From positions 1,564,501 through 1,628,500 of the forward strand of contig NZ_LT629705.1 in assembly GCF_900103875.1 (NCBI RefSeq): a DNA stretch of 64,000 bases. Reading direction: 5' to 3'. The number at the start of each line of letters is the position of its first letter. Within the stretch, counting starts at the first letter, position 1. Both the position numbers and the translations under genes were made by a program. This document shows, one piece after another, positions 25,725 through 34,540 of the stretch. Source of the stretch: Pseudomonas arsenicoxydans. GTDB lineage: Bacteria; Pseudomonadota; Gammaproteobacteria; Pseudomonadales; Pseudomonadaceae. The notes under the pieces were generated by a model. It was not told where the DNA came from and did not search any database. It saw only the letters and a list, made by a program, of their open reading frames with translations.

Positions 25725-27785
25725 ATGGCTTTCGAAGCAATGTTCCAGCCGATCCAGATCGGCAAACTGACCATCCGCAACCGCGTGCTCAGCACCGCGC
25801 ACGCTGAGGTTTATGCCACCGACGGCGGCATGACCACCGACCGGTACGTCAAGTATTACGAAGAGAAAGCCAAGGGCGGGATCGGCCTGGCGATTTGCGG
25901 CGGTTCGTCCAGTGTGGCGATCGACAGCCCGCAAGGCTGGTGGAAGTCAGTCAACCTGGCCGACGACCGGATCATCCCGCACTTCCAGAACCTGGCCGAC
26001 GCCATGCACAAGCATGGCGCCAAGATCATGATCCAGATTACCCACATGGGCCGCCGCTCGCGTTGGGATGGCGAGCATTGGCCAACCCTGCTGTCGCCGT
26101 CGGGTATCCGTGAACCGGTGCACCGCGCGACCTGCAAAACCATCGAGCCGGAAGAAATCTGGCGGGTGATCGGCAACTACGCCAGCGCTGCGGCGCGGGC
26201 CAAGGCCGGTGGCCTGGACGGCGTCGAACTGTCTGCTGTGCACCAGCACATGATCGACCAGTTCTGGAGTCCACGAGTCAACAAGCGTACCGACGAATGG
26301 GGCGGCAGCTTCGAGAACCGTATGCGTTTCGGCCTGGAAGTGCTCAAGGCTGTTCGCAAGGAAGTCGGCCCGGATTTCTGTGTCGGCATCCGTCTGTGCG
26401 GTGACGAGTTCCACCCGGACGGCTTGTCCCACGAAGACATGAAGCAGATCGCCAAGTATTACGACGACACCGGCATGATCGACTTCATCGGCGTGGTGGG
26501 TTCGGGTTGCGACACCCACAACACCCTGGCCAACGTTATTCCGAACATGAGTTATCCACCGGAGCCGTTCCTGCACTTGGCGGCCGGTATCAAGGAAGTC
26601 GTGAAGGCCCCGGTGCTGCACGCGCAGAACATCAAGGACCCGAACCAGGCGACCCGTATTCTGGAAGGCGGTTACGTGGACATGGTCGGCATGACCCGTG
26701 CTCACATCGCCGACCCGCACCTGATCGCCAAGATCAAGATGGGTCAGGTCGACCAGATCAAGCAATGTGTCGGCGCCAACTACTGCATCGACCGTCAATA
26801 CCAAGGCCTGGACGTGCTGTGCATCCAGAACGCCGCGACCTCCCGTGAATACATGGGCGTGCCGCACATCATCGAGAAGTCGACCGGTGTGAAGCGCAAG
26901 GTTGTGGTGGTAGGTGCCGGTCCTGCCGGTATGGAAGCGGCGCGCGTCTCCGCCGAACGTGGCCACGACGTGACCCTGTTCGAGAAGAAAGAATTCATCG
27001 GCGGGCAGATCACCACCGCCTCCAAAGCCCCGCAACGGGACCAGATCGCCGGCATCACTCGCTGGTTCCAGCTGGAACTGGCGCGTTTGAAAGTCGACCT
27101 GCGCCTGGGCGTTGCCGCCGATGCGGCGACCATTCTCGACCTGCGCCCTGACGTGGTGGTGCTTGCCGTTGGCGGTCATCCATTCCTGGAGCAGAACGAG
27201 CATTGGGGCGCGGCCGAAGGCCTGGTGGTCAGCAGCTGGGACATCCTCGATGGCAAGGTTGCACCGGGCAAGAACGTGCTGGTCTACGACACCATTTGCG
27301 AGTTCACCGGGATGTCGACTGCCGACTTCCTCGCCGACAAGGGCAGCCAGGTCGAGATCGTCACTGACGACATCAAGCCAGGCGTAGCGATTGGCGGCAC
27401 CTCGTTCCCGACTTACTACCGCAGCATGTACCCCAAAGAAGTGATCATGACCGGGGACATGATGCTGGAGAAGGTCTACCGCGAAGGCGACAAGCTGGTG
27501 GCGGTGCTGGAAAACGAATACACCGGCGCCAAAGAGGAGCGGGTGGTGGACCAGGTCGTCGTTGAAAACGGCGTGCGCCCGGACGAAGAAATCTACTACG
27601 CGCTGAAGGAAGGCTCGCGCAACAAAGGCCAGATGGACATCGAAGCCCTGTTCGCGATCAAGCCACAACCTTCGCTGAGCCAGGCGGGCGACGGCTACTT
27701 GCTGTTCCGCATCGGCGACTGCGTGGCGCAGCGCAACACTCACGCGGCGATCTATGACGCGTTGCGGTTGTGCAAGGATTTCTAA
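25725..27785 (+). CDS. dgcA: Dimethylglycine demethylase subunit DgcA
   Basis: DgcA oxidatively demethylates dimethylglycine to sarcosine. The 686-residue protein is of the 2,4-dienoyl-CoA reductase/trimethylamine dehydrogenase type: an old-yellow-enzyme FMN barrel (about 1-340), a 4Fe-4S cysteine cluster (CVGANYC then CIQNAA near 345-370), and FAD/NAD-type Rossmann domains beginning VVVVGAGPAGMEAA near residue 390. GAGGAACCCGCC precedes the ATG. Electrons are expected to pass to DgcB and the ETF-like pair encoded downstream. Confidence 0.94.
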   Translation: MAFEAMFQPIQIGKLTIRNRVLSTAHAEVYATDGGMTTDRYVKYYEEKAKGGIGLAICGGSSSVAIDSPQGWWKSVNLADDRIIPHFQNLADAMHKHGAKIMIQITHMGRRSRWDGEHWPTLLSPSGIREPVHRATCKTIEPEEIWRVIGNYASAAARAKAGGLDGVELSAVHQHMIDQFWSPRVNKRTDEWGGSFENRMRFGLEVLKAVRKEVGPDFCVGIRLCGDEFHPDGLSHEDMKQIAKYYDDTGMIDFIGVVGSGCDTHNTLANVIPNMSYPPEPFLHLAAGIKEVVKAPVLHAQNIKDPNQATRILEGGYVDMVGMTRAHIADPHLIAKIKMGQVDQIKQCVGANYCIDRQYQGLDVLCIQNAATSREYMGVPHIIEKSTGVKRKVVVVGAGPAGMEAARVSAERGHDVTLFEKKEFIGGQITTASKAPQRDQIAGITRWFQLELARLKVDLRLGVAADAATILDLRPDVVVLAVGGHPFLEQNEHWGAAEGLVVSSWDILDGKVAPGKNVLVYDTICEFTGMSTADFLADKGSQVEIVTDDIKPGVAIGGTSFPTYYRSMYPKEVIMTGDMMLEKVYREGDKLVAVLENEYTGAKEERVVDQVVVENGVRPDEEIYYALKEGSRNKGQMDIEALFAIKPQPSLSQAGDGYLLFRIGDCVAQRNTHAAIYDALRLCKDF

Positions 27786-27794
27786 GCCACGAAC

Positions 27795-27903
27795 TGATCG
27801 TTCCCACGCTCTGCGTGGGAATGCCTCAATGGACGCTCTGCGTCCGCTCTTGGGACGCAGAGCGTCCCGGGCTGCATTCCCACGCAGAGCGTGGGAACGA
27901 TCA
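27795..27903. repeat. 109-bp multi-hairpin element, copy 1 (between dgcA and dgcB)
   Basis: A 30-bp perfect terminal inverted repeat (27795-27824 and 27874-27903), each arm itself palindromic around CCACGCTCTGCGTGG. It encloses a second inverted pair of GGACGCTCTGCGTCC type. A second copy of the same length lies at 49616-49724. It starts nine bases after the dgcA stop and ends 30 bp before dgcB, so it interrupts the operon. Confidence 0.9.
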
Positions 27904-27932
27904 TTGACCCTGCGGTCTTTGGGAGCTTCACC

Positions 27933-29882
27933 ATGTTGAACACCCTTCTTCCAATCCTGTTGTTCGCTGCCCTGGGCCTTGCGGTTCTGGGCGCGTTGCG
28001 GCGGGTGGCCATGTGGCGCCGGGGCCGAGCCTCCAAGGTAGACCTGATCGGCGGCCTGTTCGCCATGCCCAAGCGCTACATGGTCGACTTGCACCATGTC
28101 GTCGCGCGGGACAAATACATTGCCAACACCCACGTCGCCACAGCCGGTGGTGCGGTGGCATCCATCGTGCTGGCGCTTCTGGTGCACGGTTTTGGCCTGC
28201 ATAACCGCATCCTCGGATATGCCCTGCTGTTGATGACGGCAGTGATGTTTGTCGGTGCGATCTTCGTCTACCTGCGTCGACGCAACCCGCCGGCCCGTCT
28301 GTCCAAAGGCCCGTGGATGCGCCTGCCGAAAAGCCTGCTGGCGTTCTCGGCGAGCTTCTTCCTGTTGACCTTGCCGGTCGCCGGCATCCTCCCGGAAAAC
28401 TTCGGTGGCTGGGTACTGGCTGCGATCCTCGGTGTCGGTGTGCTGTGGGGCGTTAGTGAACTGTTCTTCGGTATGACCTGGGGCGGGCCGATGAAGCACG
28501 CCTTCGCCGGCGCCTTGCACCTGGCCTGGCACCGTCGCGCCGAACGCTTTGGTGGCGGCCGTTCCACCGGTTTGAAACCGCTGGACCTCAACGATCCGAC
28601 CGCGCCGCTGGGCGTGGAAAAACCCAAGGATTTCACCTGGAACCAACTGCTCGGCTTCGACGCTTGCGTGCAGTGCGGTAAATGCGAAGCCGCGTGCCCG
28701 GCGTTCGCCGCTGGTCAGCCACTGAACCCGAAAAAACTGATTCAGGACATGGTCGTTGGCTTGGCCGGTGGCACCGATGCCAAGTTCGCCGGCAGCCCGT
28801 ATCCGGGCAAAGCCATCGGTGAGCATGCCGGTAACCCGCATCAACCGATCGTCAACGGTCTGGTGGACGCTGAAACCCTGTGGTCCTGCACCACTTGCCG
28901 TGCCTGCGTCGAGGAATGCCCGATGATGATCGAGCACGTCGATGCCATCGTCGACATGCGCCGCCATCTGACCCTGGAAAAAGGCGCGACGCCGAACAAG
29001 GGCGCCGAAGTCCTGGAAAACCTGATCGCAACCGACAACCCGGGCGGCTTCGCTCCGGGCGGGCGGATGAACTGGGCGGCGGACCTGAACCTCACTCTGA
29101 TGAGCGAGAAGAAATCGGTCGACGTGCTGTTCTGGGTTGGCGACGGTGCGTTCGACATGCGCAACCAGCGCACCCTGCGTGCCTTCGTCAAAGTGCTGAA
29201 AGCGGCCAAGGTCGACTTCGCGGTGCTTGGTCTTGAAGAGCGCGACAGCGGTGACGTGGCCCGACGTCTGGGCGACGAAGCGACCTTCCAGTTGTTGGCC
29301 AAACGCAACATCCAGACCCTGGCCAAATACAACTTCAACCGTATCGTCACCTGCGACCCGCACAGTTTCCACGTGCTGAAAAACGAGTACGGCGCCTTCG
29401 ACGGCAACTACCTCGTGCAGCATCACAGCACCTACATGGCCGAAATCATCGGCGCTGGCGCCCTGAACCTTGGCCAGCACAAAGGCAGCAGCGTCACCTA
29501 TCACGACCCGTGCTACCTCGGTCGCTACAACGGCGAATACGAGGCACCGCGTGAAGTGCTGCGCGCCCTCGGCATTGAAGTCAAAGAGATGCAACGCTCC
29601 GGTTTCCGTTCACGCTGCTGCGGCGGTGGCGGCGGTGCGCCGATCACTGACATACCGGGCAAGCAACGGATCCCCGACATGCGCATGGAAGACATCCGCG
29701 AAACCGGCGCCGAACTGGTGGCCGTGGGTTGCCCACAGTGCACCGCGATGCTTGAAGGCGTGGTCGAACCGCGGCCGCTGATCAAGGACATTGCTGAACT
29801 GGTCGCCGATGCGTTGCTCGAAGACGCCGCGCCGGGAAAGCCTTCGGCACCGGCCAAACGTGAACCTGCGGAGGTGCATTGA
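27933..29882 (+). CDS. dgcB: Dimethylglycine demethylase electron-transfer subunit DgcB
   Basis: DgcB is a membrane-linked iron-sulfur protein required for dimethylglycine demethylation. Of 649 residues, the N-terminal 170 hold several hydrophobic segments. Two 4Fe-4S motifs follow (CVQCGKCEAACP near 248 and CTTCRACVEECP near 320). The C-terminal half has heterodisulfide-reductase-like CCG domains (HDPCYLGRYN, RSRCCGGGGG, CPQCTAML). The start at 27933 follows GGGAGCTTCACC; an upstream start would lie in the repeat element. Its stop overlaps the next gene (TGATG). Confidence 0.93.
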   Translation: MLNTLLPILLFAALGLAVLGALRRVAMWRRGRASKVDLIGGLFAMPKRYMVDLHHVVARDKYIANTHVATAGGAVASIVLALLVHGFGLHNRILGYALLLMTAVMFVGAIFVYLRRRNPPARLSKGPWMRLPKSLLAFSASFFLLTLPVAGILPENFGGWVLAAILGVGVLWGVSELFFGMTWGGPMKHAFAGALHLAWHRRAERFGGGRSTGLKPLDLNDPTAPLGVEKPKDFTWNQLLGFDACVQCGKCEAACPAFAAGQPLNPKKLIQDMVVGLAGGTDAKFAGSPYPGKAIGEHAGNPHQPIVNGLVDAETLWSCTTCRACVEECPMMIEHVDAIVDMRRHLTLEKGATPNKGAEVLENLIATDNPGGFAPGGRMNWAADLNLTLMSEKKSVDVLFWVGDGAFDMRNQRTLRAFVKVLKAAKVDFAVLGLEERDSGDVARRLGDEATFQLLAKRNIQTLAKYNFNRIVTCDPHSFHVLKNEYGAFDGNYLVQHHSTYMAEIIGAGALNLGQHKGSSVTYHDPCYLGRYNGEYEAPREVLRALGIEVKEMQRSGFRSRCCGGGGGAPITDIPGKQRIPDMRMEDIRETGAELVAVGCPQCTAMLEGVVEPRPLIKDIAELVADALLEDAAPGKPSAPAKREPAEVH

Positions 29883-31102
29883 TGAGCGACATTATCCGCC
29901 GCGATCCTCGCGCTGAATGGATCGCCCGCAACCGTCTGCACCCGCTGCACGCGGCGATGCAACCGGCGCAACACAGCTGGATGGGGCCCAACGGTGTCAT
30001 CCGCAAAAATCTGCATGGCATCGGGTTTATCTGCCCCAATGGCATCAAGCGCATCGACCGCAGCGGCGCACAACAGGGCGGGGCGACCAAGCGCTCGGCC
30101 GCCGTTGAAGTGCAACTGCCGTTGCATCAAGTGCCTGCGCCCGCGTTCTACATCAGCGTGGTGCCGGACATGGTCGGCGGCCGCTTGAGCAGCCACGACC
30201 GCGATTTGCTCGGCCTGGCGCATCAACTGGCCGGCAAGGATGGCGCGGTGTTGGCCGTGGTCTTCGGTGAACACAAAGAAAATGCCTTTGCCACGGCTGG
30301 CGTCGACCGCTTGCTGGTACTGGAAGGCGACGAATTCAGCGGTTATGCACCGGAACAACGGGTCCAGGGTCTGCGGGCTGTGGATAACCAGTTCAGCCCG
30401 CGTCATTGGTTGCTGCCGGACAGCCGCAGCGGTGGTGGTGAACTGGGTCGACGCTTTGCCGCGGCACTGGGCGAACGCCCGGCAACACGGGTCTGGCAGG
30501 TCAAGGATCAGGAATGCATCGGCCGCGCCGGCGCTGGCTTGCAGGACCTCGCGCGCCCGGTGGCACGCTTGATTCTGGCGGCCGCCGAATGCGCCGAACC
30601 GGTCAGTGAAACCCGTCATGAAGCGTTGCCGGTGGAGTTATCCACAGCCGTCGCACGCAGCCTGTCGCGCATCGAAGATCTCGGCGCGGTGGCGGTCGAC
30701 CCGGCGGCGATTCCGATGGCCGAAGCCGAGTTCATCTTCTCCGGCGGCAACGGGGTCAAGGACTGGGGACTTTTCCACAGGACCGCCCAAGCCTTGGGCG
30801 CCACAGAAGGCGCCTCCCGAGTGGCGGTGGACGATGGTTTCATGGCGCGTGACCGTCAGGTCGGCGCGTCCGGCACCTGGGTTACCGCACGGGTCTACGT
30901 GGCGGTGGGGATTTCCGGGGCGATCCAGCACCTGCAAGGCATCGGTGCCTGCGACAAGGTGGTGGCGATCAACCTCGACCCTGGCTGCGACATGATCAAA
31001 CGGGCCGACCTGTCGGTGATCGGCGAAAGCGCCGAGATTCTTCAAGCCTTGATCGCGGCGGTAGAGGCTTACCGCAACGAAGCCAAGCGCGATGCGGCTT
31101 AA
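29882..31102 (+). CDS. Electron transfer flavoprotein alpha-subunit-like protein
   Basis: A 406-residue ETF-alpha-type protein. The C-terminal FAD domain is clear (FSGGNGVKDWGLF, VGASGTWVTARVYVAVGISG, IQHLQGI and the final Asp-containing VVAINLDPGCDM). It is longer at the N-terminus than housekeeping EtfA, with a unique first 90 residues. It couples DgcA/DgcB to the electron-transport chain by inference. The start ATG at 29882 overlaps the dgcB stop by one base. The next gene is the beta-like partner, 15 bp downstream. Confidence 0.9.
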   Translation: MSDIIRRDPRAEWIARNRLHPLHAAMQPAQHSWMGPNGVIRKNLHGIGFICPNGIKRIDRSGAQQGGATKRSAAVEVQLPLHQVPAPAFYISVVPDMVGGRLSSHDRDLLGLAHQLAGKDGAVLAVVFGEHKENAFATAGVDRLLVLEGDEFSGYAPEQRVQGLRAVDNQFSPRHWLLPDSRSGGGELGRRFAAALGERPATRVWQVKDQECIGRAGAGLQDLARPVARLILAAAECAEPVSETRHEALPVELSTAVARSLSRIEDLGAVAVDPAAIPMAEAEFIFSGGNGVKDWGLFHRTAQALGATEGASRVAVDDGFMARDRQVGASGTWVTARVYVAVGISGAIQHLQGIGACDKVVAINLDPGCDMIKRADLSVIGESAEILQALIAAVEAYRNEAKRDAA

Positions 31103-31117
31103 GGAAAGGAAAGGGTT

Positions 31118-31888
31118 ATGAGCACGAAAATCATCAGCCTGGTGTCCATCGGCGCCCACCCGACCTCCGGCCGGCCGCGCCGCGCCGAGCAGGACGCCCG
31201 CGCCGTGGAACTGGGCCTGCAACTGGCTGGGGACAACCTGCAAGTGCTGCATGCCGGCGACGTCGCCGAGCCTGCACTGCGCGCATATCTGGGCATGGGC
31301 CTGGAACAGTTGCATGTGCTTGAACAACCTTCTGGCGCCGATGCGTTACCGGCCTTGACCGCGTATTTGCGCGACGCCGGGGCGCAGGTGGTGTTGACCG
31401 GCAGCCAGGCGGAAACCGGTGAAGGCTCGGGCATGCTGCCGTTCCTGCTCGCGGAAAGCCTCGGCTGGCCGCTGGTGGTGGGGTTGGCGCAAGTGGAATC
31501 CATCGACGGCAGTTCGGCCTTGGTGCTGCAAGCCTTGCCCCGTGGCCAACGCCGTCGCTTGAAAGTGCGCCTGCCGTTTCTGGCCACTGTGGATAACGCT
31601 GCGCCGAAGCCTCGGCAGAGCGCCTATGGTCCGGCCCGGCGTGGTGTGTTGCAGGCTGACGAAGTGGAAGTCATCGACGATGAACTGCTCGCGGTCGCGA
31701 CCCTGCAACCGGCCAAGCCACGGCCAAAACGCTTGAAGGTGATCAAGGCCAAGAGCGGCGCGGACCGGATGAAAGCGGCCACGGCCAAGGCCAGTGGTGG
31801 CGGCGGGCAAGTGCTCAAAGGGTTGAGTGCCGAGGCGGGGGCCGAGGCGATTCTCAAATTGCTGATCGAAGAAGGCGTGGTTCGCTAG
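31118..31888 (+). CDS. Electron transfer flavoprotein beta-subunit-like protein
   Basis: A 256-residue ETF-beta-type protein and partner of the preceding alpha-like subunit. It keeps the central beta-subunit features (GSQAETGEGSGMLPFLLAESLGWP and LPRGQRRRLKVRLPFLATVD). The C-terminus is rich in Lys and Ala, unlike housekeeping EtfB. GGAAAGG precedes the ATG at a good distance. It probably ends the dimethylglycine operon; the acetyltransferase gene follows 22 bp later and may be co-transcribed. Confidence 0.88.
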   Translation: MSTKIISLVSIGAHPTSGRPRRAEQDARAVELGLQLAGDNLQVLHAGDVAEPALRAYLGMGLEQLHVLEQPSGADALPALTAYLRDAGAQVVLTGSQAETGEGSGMLPFLLAESLGWPLVVGLAQVESIDGSSALVLQALPRGQRRRLKVRLPFLATVDNAAPKPRQSAYGPARRGVLQADEVEVIDDELLAVATLQPAKPRPKRLKVIKAKSGADRMKAATAKASGGGGQVLKGLSAEAGAEAILKLLIEEGVVR

Positions 31889-31910
31889 CAGTCTTGTTGG
31901 GGGCAGGTAA

Positions 31911-32477
31911 ATGGCAGTTGAGTTTCGTTCGGCGCTGCGCAGCGATGCGCGCGAGATTGCGCGTTTGTTCCAGATTTCATCAGAGGGCGCTGCGGATTAC
32001 ATCTGGAGCCAAATGGCAGAGCCCGGCCAGGATCTGCTTGATGTCGGTGCCATCCGTTACGCCCGTGACGGCGTGGATTTTTCTTATCAGAACTGCCTGA
32101 TTGCCGAGGCCGACGGGCAGGTCATTGGCATGATGCACAGCTACATCATGCGTCACGATCCGCTGGCAGCTCCCGTGACCGACCCGGTCCTGGCGCCCTA
32201 CGCCACCATGGAAATTCCCGACACACTCTACATTTCCAGCCTGGCGTTGCATGAAGGCTGGCGTAACCAGGGCCTGGGCAAGCAATTCCTCGCTTACGCC
32301 TACGACCGTGCCAACCAGTTGGGGCTCAATGGCTTGAGCCTGATCGATTACGCCGCAAACACTGGCGCCCGTCGCTTTTACGAGCGACATGGCTTTCGGG
32401 TCGTTGATACCTGCCAGATCACACCGCATCCGATGATTCGGGTGACCGGTGAGGCCTATCTGATGTATCGGCCGTAG
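31911..32477 (+). CDS. GNAT-family N-acetyltransferase
   Basis: A 188-residue GNAT-fold enzyme. The acetyl-CoA-binding motif A is SSLALHEGWRNQGLGKQFL (key R-x-x-G-x-G/A at RNQGLG, about residues 121-126) and motif B is GARRFYERHGFRVVD. The substrate cannot be told. It has a strong GGGGGCAGGT leader and follows the ETF-like genes closely. Operon membership suggests regulation with dimethylglycine catabolism, but the protein shows no betaine-specific feature. Confidence 0.85.
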   Translation: MAVEFRSALRSDAREIARLFQISSEGAADYIWSQMAEPGQDLLDVGAIRYARDGVDFSYQNCLIAEADGQVIGMMHSYIMRHDPLAAPVTDPVLAPYATMEIPDTLYISSLALHEGWRNQGLGKQFLAYAYDRANQLGLNGLSLIDYAANTGARRFYERHGFRVVDTCQITPHPMIRVTGEAYLMYRP

Positions 32478-32556
32478 TGAGCTACATTTCACTATGAGCT
32501 GCCCGGGTTCGCAGCAGCGCTAATTCATAAAACTCGTTTTCAAGAATGGGTTGACG

Positions 32557-33756
32557 ATGGCAGCGGTCGGTCGGCGTCAGACAGGTCGGATCAGCGGCAT
32601 CTACCTCACGTCGTCTCTGCTGCTGTTTGCGTTTTGCCTGTGCGCAGCGCCCTGTTCGATGGCGCAGGCCGGCAAGGAATCGGTGGATTTCTATAGCTGG
32701 CTGGCGTCGGAGCAGGGACAAAAAGCCTCCCTGACGCAAATGAAGCAGCAATGCGACAACGTGTCGGATGCTGGAAAAAACCTCGATTGCTCAGTGTCGG
32801 TTTTCGCCCGGTTGTTCGAGGCGAAAGCGGCGAACCAGATTCCCGACTACTACCTGGCGATTAAACAGCGGCACGCCCAGGCCATCGCCAAAGACCCCGA
32901 GCTCAACGCACTGTTTTCCATGTTCGGCAGCGAGTCCATCACGGCGCTGCGCTCGGTCGGCGATTTTTCGGTGACAAGGACCAGGCACCGCGAAGTCCTG
33001 GCGATTCATCCTTATGCCCGTGACGGTGATGTGACCGACGAGGTGTTTCCCTACATCGATGTCAACGCGGCCAATGGCGTCTCGTCACGCTTCATTGTGG
33101 ACACTGGAGCGCCGCAAACCCGCGTCAATATCGACACCGCGAAGCGGATGGGGATCACCTTGTTGAGCGACTCCCACTATGGCTACAGCACCTTTTACGG
33201 AGAGCGCGGCCTGTCTGCCAAACTCGGGATCTTCAAGTCCTTGAAGATCGGTGGGAGCGAATTCAGGAACGTCCTGGTGTTCGTCAGCGACCGGGACAAT
33301 TTATTAGGGCTCGATTTGATCGGTAAGCTGGGGCGCCTGAAGGTCACTAAAAAGACCTTGGTGCTCAATGCCGAGCCACCAGAACGCTGTGACTCGCACA
33401 TTACGTATGCGCGTATGGATATCAACCAGCGGCTGACCGTCGCGGCACACCTGGATCGTCAGGCAACATTGGCAATTATTGACACCGGCAACGTTGATTA
33501 CCTGACGTCGTCCGCACCGGGCCGCCAACCCATCAGCGTCGTCAATAATCCGCTCTATCAAACCTACAGGGGCGAATTGAGCCTGTCGGGGCACAGCCGG
33601 CTGATCACTTACAAATACTACCCGGACTTCACGATTCCGCCGTCCATGCTGCGGGGCAAGTACGTGCCTTCGATTTTGTTCGGGTGGCGTGCATTCGATG
33701 ACTATGAGTTGAATCTGGATCTCGACGCGGATCGGTCCTGTTTCAACAGGATCTGA
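32557..33756 (+). CDS. Secreted retropepsin-like protein with two DTG motifs
   Basis: A 399-residue protein with an N-terminal signal or anchor (SGIYLTSSLLLFAFCLCAAPCSMAQA), a helical region with three cysteines (residues 40-130), then two aspartic-protease-like halves. The first has FIVDTGAPQTRV (Asp182) followed by LLGLDLIGKL; the second has LAIIDTGNVDYL (Asp309) followed by ILFGWRAFDDYEL. Each half thus shows a DTG and a later hydrophobic-Gly element. Bacterial members usually have one such half and pair up as dimers; here both are in one chain, as in pepsin. The start is the ATG at 32557. No partner gene is adjacent. Confidence 0.75.
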   Translation: MAAVGRRQTGRISGIYLTSSLLLFAFCLCAAPCSMAQAGKESVDFYSWLASEQGQKASLTQMKQQCDNVSDAGKNLDCSVSVFARLFEAKAANQIPDYYLAIKQRHAQAIAKDPELNALFSMFGSESITALRSVGDFSVTRTRHREVLAIHPYARDGDVTDEVFPYIDVNAANGVSSRFIVDTGAPQTRVNIDTAKRMGITLLSDSHYGYSTFYGERGLSAKLGIFKSLKIGGSEFRNVLVFVSDRDNLLGLDLIGKLGRLKVTKKTLVLNAEPPERCDSHITYARMDINQRLTVAAHLDRQATLAIIDTGNVDYLTSSAPGRQPISVVNNPLYQTYRGELSLSGHSRLITYKYYPDFTIPPSMLRGKYVPSILFGWRAFDDYELNLDLDADRSCFNRI

Positions 33757-33762
33757 TCGCTG

Positions 33763-34322
33763 TTACCCACAATCCCTGTTAGCGCTTCTGTGGATAACAT
33801 GTTTGCCTCTTGCTACACACCATGTAAATCGGGCCCTGCAAGCCTTCGTACAAAAAACAACCAGCCTAACTTACGGTTTTTACGGGTTTTTTCCTGAGGA
33901 TAAGTTTGTCCGCGCAGCCATAGTTGCCCCCAATCTCTGTTGGCGCTTCTGTGGATAAGATGTTCGCTAACCGCTACAGGCCTTACAAACCGGGCTTATC
34001 AAGCTTCTGATTAAAAAATGATCAAATCAGCTTTTTTCAGTTGTAAACATTTCGCAAACCCCGATTTACCGCGGGTTCCAGTGGTTTTCCACAGATCCGT
34101 TGGAGTTGCCCCCAAAGTCTGTTGGCGCTTCTGTGGATAAGGTGTTCGCCATCCTCTACAAGCCACGTATAACGTGCCTTTCAAGGTTTAGATCAAAAAA
34201 CAACCAATCGCTGCTGAAAACCCTGCTTCTGGATAAGTCACGGATTTTCTTCGGTTTCTGTGGGAAAAATTTGCACTGGAAACACACTTGTCCCCAATTG
34301 CTGTGGGTGGAGGTGTGGATAA
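33763..34322. repeat. DnaA-box repeat array in a 785-bp non-coding gap
   Basis: Four imperfect repeats contain the core GGCGCTTCTGTGGATAAG-TGTTCGC or a variant of it. Perfect DnaA boxes (TGTGGATAA, complement TTATCCACA) lie at 33789, 33950, 34132 and 34314. Start-to-start spacing is 161, 182 and 182 bp. One-mismatch boxes are at 33763 and 34085 (other strand) and at 33895 and 34228. Between boxes the DNA is AT-rich (runs such as GATCAAAAAACAACC). The gap 33757-34540 contains no credible gene. A DnaA-titration or reactivation site is the likeliest reading. Confidence 0.7.
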
Positions 34323-34442
34323 GTTGTTTGCGGAAGGCTGGGAGCCACGTGGGGTATAGGCCTGAACGAAATAGATCATATTTCGTACAGTTCTAAATAT
34401 GAGGGGTGTTTGGCAGTAAGGGAATGATGCCTTTAAGGGCGC

Positions 34443-34530
34443 CATCGCGGGCAAGCCCGCTCCCACAGTGATGGGGGTCACAAATATTGTGTACGCCGCC
34501 AATCCTTGTGGGAGCGGGCTTGCCCGCGAT
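34443..34530. repeat. REP doublet downstream of gbcA
   Basis: An inverted canonical pair with a 37-bp spacer, ending ten bases before the gbcA stop codon. It closes the right side of the DnaA-box gap and may end the gbcA message. Confidence 0.9.
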
Positions 34531-34540
34531 GCTTTTGCTG

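Noticed and set aside
25947..29594. 1215-codon open frame on the - strand
   Set aside because: It is antisense to dgcA and dgcB, whose domains and motifs are clear; long antisense frames are common in high-GC genes. Its product is low in conserved features.
34100..34396. 98-codon open frame in the DnaA-box gap
   Set aside because: It spans two repeat units, has no good ribosome site and resembles no family; the repeats explain the sequence better.
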